A DNA stretch of 64,000 nucleotides. Source: Sarcocystis neurona. Taxonomy: Eukaryota > Apicomplexa > Conoidasida > Eucoccidiorida > Sarcocystidae. The DNA lies in contig KL647288.1 of the NCBI GenBank assembly GCA_000727475.1, forward strand, positions 10,488,903 to 10,552,902. Direction: 5' to 3'. The position numbers and the translations under genes were made by a program. The notes below the pieces were generated by a model, which was not told where the DNA came from, did not search any database, and was given only the letters and a program-made list of their open reading frames with translations. Position 1 is the stretch's first letter. Each line of letters opens with the position of its first letter. This document shows, piece after piece, positions 50,620-61,699 of the stretch.

Positions 50620-51680
50620 CTGTTGTCTGCCTCTGCATCTGAAAAAACACAACTGTGTTGAAGATGATGAAATGTGCAGCATGGGGACAAGCTGAAGCGT
50701 TTGAGTGCAAGACTTGAACCACGGACAGGCTGGCAGTCCCCTCGTCGTCCGAACTCAAGCTGTGTTTATGTGCAGCTGTAGCTATCATAACCGTCACTTT
50801 CGTCGTACTGTGCACACTAGGGCGGATCACGACAATTCTGCCTGCGACACAAAATTTTCAACTCGACTGCAGAAGTTCAAAGCAGCTATTACTTGCAGGC
50901 ACATTGCTTCCGTCACCCGGGCGCGTAGTGGTTGTTGCAGTACTGCTTGACTTAGGCATGGCATTTGCGGCGAGACATAGCTTGAGGACTTCCGGTGCGA
51001 GACATGTAGCACTAAAGTCGCTCATATTATGGTACACCATCAGGAGTGGTTGAAGGCTGCTGACATAATGAGACACACACAGGGCCACGCTCCTGCAAAT
51101 AGGGGTTCGATTCCGACATGCCGTTGGTAACCGGGGCTTCGACCCCTCACTCAGTCCATCAGCAGCCGCTCATAACAAGCGTACGAGCCCGTACGAGTAA
51201 TTGCAGGTTTCCAACAGCAAGCAGATCCTAACCCAACGGAGGGCAGTGTACCACAGACGGTAGAGCCTTATGGAAGTTCGACGACTGAAAGCATATATAA
51301 GCACGACGCACAGCGAGACCACATCTTACACTAGAAAATACCATGGATTGATAGCTTCAATGGCACGTACAGCGACTATCACACTAAAAGCTATTCATGT
51401 TGGAACCTGCAAGCGTGGGATTGAGGGCAACAATCATCTCAACTGTGGATTCCGAGGATGGCCCATTTCACTCGGCCGAATCTTCAGTACGCACAAGGAT
51501 GTCGGGGAGCTCAAATTCCATTCGGACCTCTCCGTTCGAATCTAGCATTTGTTCAGCGGACAAGTCAAAAGTATGAATACCACAACTCTTGAGCGTCTGC
51601 TGTACTGTGTAACAAAGCGAGGGGGGCGGCACTGTCGCCGGTAAGTATAGTTTAGGATATGTAGTCGACTCTTGCTCCAT
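50620..51680 (-). CDS. Small multi-exon gene of unknown function (partial model)
   Basis: I do not recognise this protein. Exon 1, 51680-51472, starts MEQESTTYPKLYLPATVPPP and includes VQQTLKSCGIHTFDLSAEQM and MEFELPDILV; it ends at GCCGA|GTGAAA. Exon 2, 51059-50893, follows CTCATTATGTCAG, joins in phase and reads LLMVYHNMSDFSATCLAPEV and onward; it ends at GCAA|GTAATA. Exon 3, starting at 50781 after TTATGATAG, also joins in phase (TAAHKHSLSSDDEGTASLSV) and may end at the ACAACAG|GTAGAG donor (50620). The acidic Ser/Asp stretch and a Thr run look like regulatory linkers. Phase agreement at two independent junctions is the main support. The 3' end is not determined. The gene lies between SUB2 and the NIPA gene on the same strand. 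Confidence 0.45.
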
Positions 51681-52272
51681 GCCTTCTTAGTATCACAACT
51701 GTCACTAGGCGGCGCCCTCCGAACACACCAGGAAGCAGATCGCCACTGGCGTAGACCGCGTTGTGGTACTGCAAAGCAAGGAGTCATGCCACTGGTTCTC
51801 TTTTCGTTGCCTCACGCGAACCCATGACATCGGGTTCCTGTTCATTGCCGCAGGCTTATTGTTCTTTTCAGAGATAAAAGAAAAGTGTTTAGGCAACGCT
51901 TTGCCCTTCCGATTCGCTTTTGTAGCGGACAGCCTCAGTAGCGGTGTCGCTCAACGGTAGTGGGCTTAAAGGCAAGGCATTGAAGAAAAAAGTGCCACTT
52001 TCACCAACTCACCTGTAAAAGTGACGAATGGGGACGAAACCTTGAATCCGTCAGTGTGATTCCTTATTTCAGTCAACTGCGGTCCGCACTTCATTCAGAC
52101 AGCGGCTTGGGCCCTGGAGCTAAGCTGTTCTGTTCTAGCAGTGGCCTGCTCGCGCACGATATCGACCAGTGTGCCGCTTTACAAGAGCCTTCAGGCTCCT
52201 GTATCTGTCACGTGCATTCGTCTAGGCTCTTGCACCTTCCACGACGGTCGCAAAGTCTAAGGATACTCGTCT

Positions 52273-55146
52273 TCACCCCGCCAACGTTAATGAGCTTTCA
52301 TTATCCCTGACGTCTCGCTTGTCTTGTTCTCTTCTAGGTACTGGTGCCTGCGATTCCAGCGGAGATTCAGCTTGTTCGCTAGCAGCTGAAATGTCGAGAC
52401 TGGCTTGGTGCAACATCCGGATGTTTGCATTACTGTCAAGGTGTGCAAAGTTCAGCAGCCCAGCGGGGTAGTTTGTATTTAATGTGTTTGTGCGCACAAG
52501 GATGTTTATTGATGCATCTTTGACCGGGCGAAACAGCTTCTCGCACCAGCCTCGCACTTGCGAAATATCCGCAGCAGGGGGTCCTTCCTGCCCGAGTTGC
52601 TCCAGAGAAGCTTCCGGATGAGACGCCCGCTGCAGCAGAGGATCCCTAGGTTCCCTACCGGCAATGTTACGAAGAGCAGTCTCCTTAGGCTGACTTTCCT
52701 CTAGCAGGTGTTGCTCTGCCTCATATTTCCCGTAAGAAAGGGCAGTAACGCCAGTGACTACGCTTATTAAGCCCAAGGCAAACGAAGTGTGCTGAGCCGG
52801 GACTTCGCGGAAAAGAACTATCCCTCCGAGAGCACCCATGACGATGAGAACTGAATTTATTGTTGGTACGACATATATGGCCTAAGAACAGATAGAACAC
52901 ACAGAGCAAAAGAGCAGTGGGAGCCCACAGTACCTGTCGGAAGCCTTCCGACTAAAATACAAGTAAGGCGTAGCACGTCGTCAAGTGTGGGACGCGCATC
53001 AAACGAGGGGTCGTAACAAGGCAGCAGTTCGATTTAGCGTACTGGAAACCCTGGTTAGAAGTTCTGTTTGCTGCGGGACGACTGAGGCGCATCCAAGGAC
53101 CACTTTCGCCTTATCAGCTACGAACAACTGCTTGAGGCACTTGCAGGCCTGAAGTTCTGATAAATCGATGCTAAAAAAAGAAGCGGAGAACGTAAGATCC
53201 ACTAATTCCACAGAGCTGAGAGATTCCTGTTGCGAAGGCAGACGACTGTTGCACGCGCTCACCTCGAATTTCCGCAAAGACGCATTCAAGAAAAGTAATT
53301 GTGCAGTAGCCACTGCACCGGTCAGAACGACCAACAAACATGCGCCCCAGCCAAGATGAGGATATCCTTGGCGTAGCACCCACGCACCCGCTGTGTTTCC
53401 TTTTGCGCCCCCTTCGTCAGACACTGTATACGGCGTGGCATTCAACAGAAGGATTGTCGCCTTTGCAAGCAAATTTGAAAGCCCTCCACACGCGCCTGAC
53501 GTTGCAGCCAGCAGAAAGCGTTCTGCCAAGCGCGCTCTACGATCCCATTCCTCACCCACGCTTGCTGAAGCGTTTGGCCACCAGGGTAGAATAGCCGGAC
53601 AGCATTCGAGAGCACTCCCAAGGGCAAAGAGCATGATAACAAAGAGGATGTATGCAACAGGTCCAGGATTACAGAGATTGTCGCCAAACGCCTGATAAGA
53701 CTGGATGGCTTGATTTCCACCCGAATACACAACGACCAACATAATACCTCCAACGACTGCTACTATGCCTACGTAGTCGTACGATGTGGCCTTTTCGCGG
53801 TTCAACGTTTTCGCCAGAAGCGTATTCCAGAATATATGCACGCCTGCGAATGATGTGACAACAGTCGCGGGTGCGAAAGCCAACCCGATTACTGAACAGC
53901 AGGTGTTTACCACTATCGTAAGAAACATCCCTATTGTCCATAAAGGGCTGCGCCACATTTGGAAAAACGTCAGGCGATCTTTCTCCTGCAGCAGGGTGAA
54001 GGATCGGCGCACCATGTTGTCCCCCAGCGAACCACAGAATGCGCCGATAAAACACGAGAGTATGCCTAGCAGCCATCCGCGCGACACGTGCGGGCGCTCC
54101 TGCTCTACTTTTTCACGCCCAGGCTTTTCGGCAAAGCTATCACCTGAGGCGAGGCCTGGAAGAACGCTTGCATTCATTAACAGTTCTTTTGGCAGCAGAA
54201 CAATGTTGGTGTAAGGAATCGCCCACGCTGCTTGCTCCGCTTCCTGTCCCTGCCGGGGAGTTCGAAACTCTCCTGGATGAAATTGCAGGTGGGTCCGTTC
54301 GTCGTTAATATCCCCTACTTCATTGCTAACTGCAGTGAGATCCCCCAGCCTTTCTAACAGTTGGTCATAAGCTGCCTGATCCATTTTCTGTCCGTACGTT
54401 ACGCCACGGTAAGCTGTACTGTCGGTGGTGTTTCTTCGAGACGAAAACACGATAGTGTCGTCAGATGCAGCCGTGAGTGGGAGCGTTGAGCCGCCTTGAC
54501 TTGCCCCGCCTGTCACTTCAGGTGCCGATGGTTCTGTCAGTGCCGTAAATTCGTCACGTGCCGTGGCAGCATACTCACTCTGCATACTGTTCGCCAGGGG
54601 ATCAAAAACAATAGTTTTGTAGGATTTCCAGTAAGGTGTGAAAGGGCGCCTTCCGCGTGGGGGGGAAGTCGTCAAAAGTTTTTCGTCTCCGGGAGTACCT
54701 TCATAGGAAGAGTCGTCTTTTGAGCCGAGCCGGGGATGAAGATGCTCGCTCGTGCTTGACTCGGGGGGCACGTCCAACGATGAGCCTGAAAGTGTGGTCC
54801 TTTGTCGGAACCTGGAAAAGGCGGCCTCAGAGGACTCATACGAAGGGTCACTCTCAGGTGGACCCTGCACTATGCGACGTAAGACGGGGGTAGCTGCCAC
54901 ACAATGTACACCTTTAATCCACCATGTAGTTTCGTGGCAGCAATCCAGCGGCTCCTGCCGTCGGTCGCGAACTTTTAGGAATAGCGAAAGAAGTGTTAGC
55001 AACCGTCTGCCTCGGAATATCCGTGGAGGACGCCAGGAGGATGTATAGGGCGAAGACGTGCATGGTGAAGATAGCGAGGAACTTCCAGTCAAAGAAGAGC
55101 GCGCCGCTGTCCACGAGGGGTCGTGCGGCTTGTAGGTTGGCTCCAT
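52273..55146 (-). CDS. NIPA-type (DUF803) magnesium transporter, 2 exons
   Basis: Exon 1 is 55146-53263 (628 codons) and exon 2 is 52881-52273; the phase-0 junction (CGAG|GTGAGC to CTTAG|GCC) gives 830 aa. Residues 1-353 are a polar Ser/Pro/Glu-rich extension. The transporter core starts at about 355 (SRGWLLGILSCFIGAFCGSL) with nine likely membrane helices, including SPLWTIGMFLTIVVNTCCSV, PATVVTSFAGVHIFWNTLLA, YVGIVAVVGGIMLVVVYSG and GWGACLLVVLTGAVATAQLL; the exon junction lies between the last of these and AIYVVPTINSVLIVMGALGG. The order and the 'AFAP-T-V' pattern are those of the NIPA family, which moves Mg2+ across membranes. The 150-residue C-tail is polar and probably cytosolic. The start at 55146 (MEPTYKPHDPSW) is the first in-frame ATG, but another frame overlapping it carries a TM-like segment, so the N-terminus is uncertain. 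Confidence 0.9.
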
Positions 55147-55234
55147 CGTGGTGTCCTTTGACGTCAGTGCAGCCGCGAGAGGTGCACTTCGGCTTTGCAG
55201 AGATACTCATGTGCGCGCACGCGGTTACCCGCAC

Positions 55235-56089
55235 GGTTATGCTTCTTTTACTCTTTTATATGATTGAATACTTACGTATGGATCCGCACAGGCTTGTGCA
55301 AGCTGGGTATTGTGTATTGCTGGGTGCACACGTGTGGGCCTAACGGTCCGACGAATTTAACTTTGCAAACGCATTGAATCAGACGAGTCCTCAAGGAAGG
55401 GTGCTTCTAGACAAAGGTTGGAGAGAGGAAATCAGAGAAAAGTGTGTTTCTTGTCATTTAATGTCTTTCTCAGGACGCTGCGTCACGCACAAGGGCACGA
55501 CCTAGATCCGCACACTGCAACACTCGTGGTGGGCGTAAGGAATTCACGAACACTGAAAGGTCCGGAGCGGGAAGCTACGTTCCGATGTACGGACTGCTAC
55601 AGTGACTCAGCACTTCCGACGCCTCGGAGCAATATAGCAGTCAAAGAGGACCGAGCAGTTCACACCAGCAAGAGTGAGTACACGGAATCACAGACCTCAG
55701 TTTGTGATAGTCGGTGGTTCACGTGATGTCGAGGGACGAGGGGAGCCTTTACCATTGTCCAAGATGTAGATTTTTACCATGCAACGGTAGAAACTGACAA
55801 AGATGCTGCTCGCAGGGGAGAAGCCTGAGGAGCAAACAGCTCACACTGTTCGCTGATGCGTCATCCGTGCTTAGAGTAGCACGTAGACATCGAGCGAGCG
55901 AGAATTCAGCAAATGCTGTTGTACAGCGAGGTTGGGAGACTTACACATGCTGTACAGCCTACAGTGAGACACCGGTGCGTGGCACACCTGTACCTGCTTT
56001 GTCTTTGGAGTTCCTGCTCTTCAAGACGCTGCACGTAGTTCGCGCTGCGTGACCTCGGTCTTCGGTACGCTCAAAGCGCGTAATCTGAG
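55235..56089. other. Intergenic region upstream of the NIPA gene
   Basis: No convincing exon. Presumably it holds the promoter and 5' UTR of the minus-strand NIPA gene; no specific element can be named. Confidence 0.4.
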
Positions 56090-57149
56090 TTGAGGCCTCC
56101 GGCAGCCGGGCGGTTTCCTAGCTTCTCCTTCTCGCTGCTTTTCTCAATTACCTTTGCGAGTATGACCGCTTGCGGCAGCAGGCTTTCTGGGCTAAATGCC
56201 ACACCGAGGGAAAGACTTCATGGAAGCCGCAGCGCTGGTGCGCTCGCAGCGAGCGGTAGCGCCGTTCGACTCACATGCCCAAGCAGTTCGCGGAGCTGAA
56301 ATCAGAAAGTGAGCATCTGTCACAGTTATATGGCACAGGCGCCAGCACTTTGCTTCATGTCTTAGTAAACAAAAGAAGCAATTGTCCCTCACGCGCTTTA
56401 CGAGAACCAACGGATTACGAACCAACTACTAGACATCTGGCGTCGTACGTGTGTTGTCTATCCACATCGCTTGCCTACCGCGCGCTATGTATGGGTGCGT
56501 TAGGATGGTGTACGACTCCACCTCGTCCATCCTAAAAGGAAAGAATTACGAAAGGGTAGGGAACGGTAGTGAAACATTTTGGATTTCCAGCCAGTGTCGG
56601 GTCGTGGTGGCGGATACAGCGGAGCTTCGGGAGGCGCGGAGTGCGTTTTCAGAGCTGCCGTCGCAGTCCCCAGAAGCCGAGGTGGTGACCGGGCCGGTGA
56701 TACCTTCACTACCGTCCAACGGTGTACACTACGATTATGTGTCCAAGAAAACACCACTGCATTTGTATAGGCGAGAGGAGGCTGTGAATGTAGGGGCTTT
56801 CTCGAGGAATACACGCATAAATAAAAATATTTGCATCCTGAGTAGTGTGTGGCTCGACCGTGAGCTAGCGTGTAGACAGCGCACGTTCCTGACCACCTGC
56901 TCCTCACCGGCATTCGCAAACCCTGCACCGAACCGTGTGTACGCGTATCCCATACCAGATGCGGCTGAACTCGGGCCGATATATCCTCTGAGTATCCGAG
57001 TGAAACCCAGGGCTGACTCTGAGGGCTCTGGATGCGAATACCAACATAGAATGATGCGTGGTGATTTTAAGCAATACGGCTTGATGGTACGCGCGTGTAG
57101 CTACGCGTCGTCGTTGGCAAGAGAGAAAAAACACCAGGGCTATATTTAG
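56090..57149 (+). CDS. Possible exons of an unidentified plus-strand gene
   Basis: Several overlapping frames look coding. One begins at an ATG at about 56220 (MEAAALVRSQRAVAPFDSHA), is GC-rich at third codon positions and ends at a GTGAGC donor near 56310. Another frame across the same DNA reads CEYDRLRQQAFWAKCHTEGK before a GTAGCG donor-like site. Farther on, the frame ending at 57149 contains RVVVADTAELREARSAFSEL with similar codon bias. They cannot all be used. I could not join them into one phase-consistent model and recognise no domain. Confidence 0.25.
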
Positions 57150-60100
57150 ATTGAGCACACCGACGTGTGCACTCAGTTTCCTGTTGTAGCGCGGCCTAAA
57201 AGTGCGGCGCCCACACACAGGTGCGGTGTAATTGTCTTCCGTCTTTTCAAGCTCATTAATCTGGACTGCCTACTAGGGCGCCTCCACGTTCTCCCCCGAC
57301 CACAGGAGCTGCCTCCTTCCTTTTAGTTGCTTGACTCGAGTGCACAGCGGCTTCTCCATGTACACGTGGGTGCCTCCTGGCCAGGGCACACGCCATCAAC
57401 AGTGAGATTCGTTGGTGCTGTCTCGCTACTATATAAGATGGGAAAGTCATCTGCTTTTCGGTTTTGCGGCAGGAAGAGCACGTGAGGTACAAGCTATGGG
57501 CCGGCGCCCCGCAAGAAGTGCCTTTCCTCTCTAGGTATCTTCTGGCATACAATCGGAATGTATCGGCTACGGAAGGGGTCATCGATTTGCAGTCTACAAC
57601 ATGGAACGCAGAAATGCACATGTGAGCCCATATTTATTACAAGTCGAGAAGTCAGCATTGACGGCCGGCAAACGTCAAAGTCGTTTACGTAAACGACTTG
57701 CTTACAGCTTGTCGCTCTTTGTGAAAGCAATCTTTAAAGGACTATTCGAGCGTTCCACCCGATGTACGCAGCAGTCACACGACAGCACTGAAACGACGGG
57801 GCTTCCAGTTCAAAGCTGCTGATTTGTACACGATATGGCAACTATGGTATGCATGCACCATTCGACAAGGTGGACGGATACTTCTCGCCCTCCTATCGGA
57901 AGTGATGTGAAGAATGGACAATACTCACTCGTAGACCCGTACGACGACCTTCGAAGCAGCTGTTCGCCGCGCTCGCACGTGGGAAACAGCGATTGTTTAC
58001 AACGTGCTTCTGCAGACGAATAGATCCATACGACTGTCGTCGCATGTAGACCGTATGGCGGGTCTGTTTGTACTTAAGTGCAGTCGTCGCTCACGCCTCC
58101 GCATAGGAAAAGCCACACGAATGTGATTTTCCCCCAAACGCGTGCACTGTATATTTTGTAGCTTCACAGGGCACCCACATACAGCATGACCTAACCCACC
58201 TGCGATTGAGCCAACTGTGGCGGTAGGCTGTCTCTTAACCCTGTTGCGACCGTAGATCTGCAGCCTTGATATAGATTTACTGTTCAAAGACAACTGCTTA
58301 GATATCTGTTGTAAAAATCGCGCTATGCGGGGCAGCTTGGCTTCTAGAGTGCGTCGTTGGTAACTTTGGGGTGACCAGGGGTCTGCTGTGACTCACGAAA
58401 ACAGCGTCGTCGTGCGAACCTCTGACCGTAATGTTGTGCGCTAGGGGCCGGCAAGACGAGGGCTCCGCAGCTTAATGTTATTTTTCTTAATGGCTACGTG
58501 CTGCTTGAAATCGTCTAATGAATGCTCTTAAAAGCCAGAAACACCGTCTTCTGCGATGCTTTCTTTGACTTAAAATCATCTGACGCACCGCCTGCTACGC
58601 ATCGCTACGTAGACGCGCAGGCGGCCTCCGTACACTTTCAGAGGTCATGCTGCATCTCTCGTCGCCGCGCCCCCTCCTTGAACTGTTTACACGTATCGCA
58701 GCAGGCCCCCGCTGCGATGCAGCAACAGGACGAAAAAGCTGCGCTCATCCACATCCCGTGGACATACACGTACACAGAAGAATACGAAAGCAGCCGTGTT
58801 CGTGTTCTTCCACACTCTTCGGCAATATCACAGCGGAGCAAAGTTGGCTTCATCAGAACGCCGTAGTTGCTCGAGAAACTGTCCTTTGATACGCGCAAAT
58901 CTTACTTCGACTCACAATTCGAAAACTGGAATCATTGTTCACCGGCACGTTTTGATTGCTTGGCTGCTGAAGAGGTCGGGACGTGAGGGCGCACACCTTT
59001 GTGTAATGGAAATCTCTCACCGTTCTGGGTGAAGAATAAAAGGGGGCACAGTTACACAGAATTGTGGAGGGGGCGAGAACACCCTTAAAGAGTCAGCAGT
59101 AACCCGTTTATGCCAGGCACGCTTCCATTGTGAATGTTTCAAGTGCGTATCTACTGTTTTTGTCGCCCTGGACCTCCAGAGAGGGAGCTCGAGCGGAGGC
59201 GCTGAGAGGTTAGACGTGCTTTGGTTGCGAGTGCGTGCCTTGTGCGTAGCGGACGGAATCTCGTGCGCTCCCGACTAAGATCCAAAGCCATAACTCGATT
59301 CACCCGTCCACGGGAACGCTTTGGCGGAAAGCACACAATCAGCGCACAGGCGTCAAGTGTCTTTGGCCCGCTAATTCTGAAGAAAGACGTCATAGGACGC
59401 AGGCGTGTTCCTCGCTAGGTCTTGAATCTCAGATGCGGCTGCTCGTGCAAGTCTGTTCGGTCCCACGATGAAGAATGTTTGCTTGTCCAGAAGTGGAGTT
59501 GCTTCAAAACAGCAACACCTTCAGAAACCTTCGGTGCAACACTACACACTAACAGTCATGTCGGAAGTAGTGTGCTCTCAAAGAACCTGTGAACGGCTAC
59601 TCGAAAGAAGTATGCTGTCACAAGCGTCTGCGTACGTGAGCGCCTTGACCCCACTGTGTACGCCGCCGCGCAGTGTTGCCAGCGTGTACACTTCGTTTTC
59701 CGATGTCATCCCAAATTCCGTATTGTAGACACAAGTAATACGGACTTTGGAGCTGTTTTGCACAACTTGATCGTGCGCTACCATACATCCCACCCCCCTA
59801 ACGGTGCATACGCACCCCGCTGCTTTCTGTGCGTGCTCCACTCACCCAGCCTCTGCCTGCCGTGGTCCTCCGTGCACTTGTCACTACATACGGTGCCGTC
59901 CTCAATCCACCACCCTCATACGCATCGTGAAAACGCCACGTTTGTTAACAAAATATTACTCTCTCACGGGGGAGAACATAATACGACTCTTTTGGATACC
60001 TAGATATACGTGTGAATAGACAGCAATACGCACAGTGCATACTGGAGGCGCAAACTCCTTTGAAAAAGGTGCATTTTCATTGGCTAAGATGACTTTTCTG

Positions 60101-61699
60101 CCACGTTTTTAGACAACATGCCACCAGGAGATTTTTCGCATGCGAACAGTTTGCATGCTGACGGAGCGCCACATACACACGCACGTCTACGTATGTATTG
60201 AGGTAAGTAGTGAATCACTCTTATGCGTACCTGCTTCTAGGAACCAGCTGCGGAGGCCTGACTTTCCGTGTAGGTTCTTCCAGTCGTGTGCGACATTTTC
60301 GATTCCGTGCGCTCTCCGCACGTGGAATAGGGAGCTGGCTCACAACCGCTCTGTCCCTTCACGGGAAATGCTTTGTCTGCGTCGGTGTTTCAGCTTTCTG
60401 CTTCCGAAGTCTGTGTAATAAATGCGCGCGTCTGCTTGTTCCTGACTCTGTACGGATGTTTTCATCCGGTCTGTCGTCACCTCGCCTCTCTCCTGCGTTT
60501 CATTGCCGACTTCTGTTTCTTTCGTCAGCTGCGTGAGGTCCTACGGAGCGGCACACATTATCCACCGGATACTGTGGTGGGCGACGCAGCGCCTTCGGAC
60601 ACACCTGAACAGGAATCCGCGCGTGTGTGCTGAGGCATGGCATTCGAGAGCGATTCTTCTTCTTGGGGCTTTGTAATCAGTTCTCTACTGCAGACTGCTA
60701 CTGCCGAGCCGCTCCTTTTGACTTCAACTTCAGGTTTGCCGCTGCATGTTTCCTTCTTGAATAGAGTTCAGGTCAACTGAGTCGCCGCAGACGGTCCACC
60801 TCACGTACGAGGGGTGTGGCGGCGAACCATGCAAGTCGTGCCTCTTTACTTTTTTTTCCACGCGAATTTCCGCCGTGTAGTCCGTCCTTCCTAGCCACAA
60901 TTTGACGGGAAATCTGTGACCGACAGTGGGCGGCGAGCTTCACGTGAGGTACGAGTACAGTGTAAGGCCAGCGGGATGCTGAAACGAGCGTTTTACGTCG
61001 GGTGTGGTGGAGATCCTGCTGATATGTTGATAGCAGCTGTCTCCCCACACTAGCAAGCGATATGCAAAGACACCAGCGCAGTTGTCAGGAGCGGCACGAG
61101 CAAGAGCGAACTCAACGAAAGTAACCACGCGGGGACAGTCACAGCACCAGAAAGATCGGCAGCACATGTAGGCGGCATGAGGCTCTCGCAACAGGAGCAA
61201 CAGCAGCAGTACGAGCAGCAGCGACGGTAGCGGTGCGGCACTTCGCAAGATTAGAAAAATCGACAGGGAGCGGATTACGCGCGGTAGGGCAGCAGACCAG
61301 GGGACTTCAGAGCAGCAGTTGGAGGAAACCTGTTACCCAGGGGTAAAGTTTGAATTCCGCCTACGGTTTGTGCACGGAGGAGGGCAAAAGAAGGCGTCCT
61401 TTCTAGTTGGTAGAGAAAAGAAGCTTGTACTCGCCAGTCGTTAGCGCGTCCTTGGGACCGCTTAGAAGAAGAAATCGAAGCCGCAGGAAGAGCCCCGTGC
61501 TTAAAACGGAGGCCGTAGCAGAGGGTAAAGGAGCACAGCGTGGGAAAACGACAACTGGAAGCTCCGGAGCACCTTACTTTTTCAGCAGGACAGTCCAGGA
61601 GAGCCGGCGGCAGCGTCAACATCAGAAGAGCACCACATGTGGCAATTTTGTGGCTCCTGCAGGAACAGGGACGTTACAGGTTAGTGAAGATCTTCAAAA
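57150..61699. other. 4.5-kb region with no confirmed gene, probably including the 5' flank of the RPAP1-like gene
   Basis: Weak plus-strand candidates are a frame ending at 60633 (HYPPDTVVGDAAPSDTPEQE) and a short ATG frame at about 60639 (MAFESDSSSWGFVISSLLQT), the latter close to a TTCAG|GTTTGC site. A minus-strand frame at 61048-60773 also looks possible. A 22-bp palindrome lies at 57678. None is strong enough to call. Confidence 0.35.
57678..57699. promoter_or_regulatory. Perfect 22-bp palindrome
   Basis: The sequence from AAGTCGTTTAC to GTAAACGACTT is exactly self-complementary with no spacer. This form could be bound by a dimeric DNA-binding protein or extrude as a cruciform; no neighbouring gene is certain enough to assign a role. 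Confidence 0.45.

Noticed and set aside
51085..51160. GGGGTTCGATTCC and GGGCTTCGACCCC, resembling a tRNA T-arm
   Set aside because: There is no paired T-stem in the first, no A-box or cloverleaf at the proper distance, and no anticodon arm.
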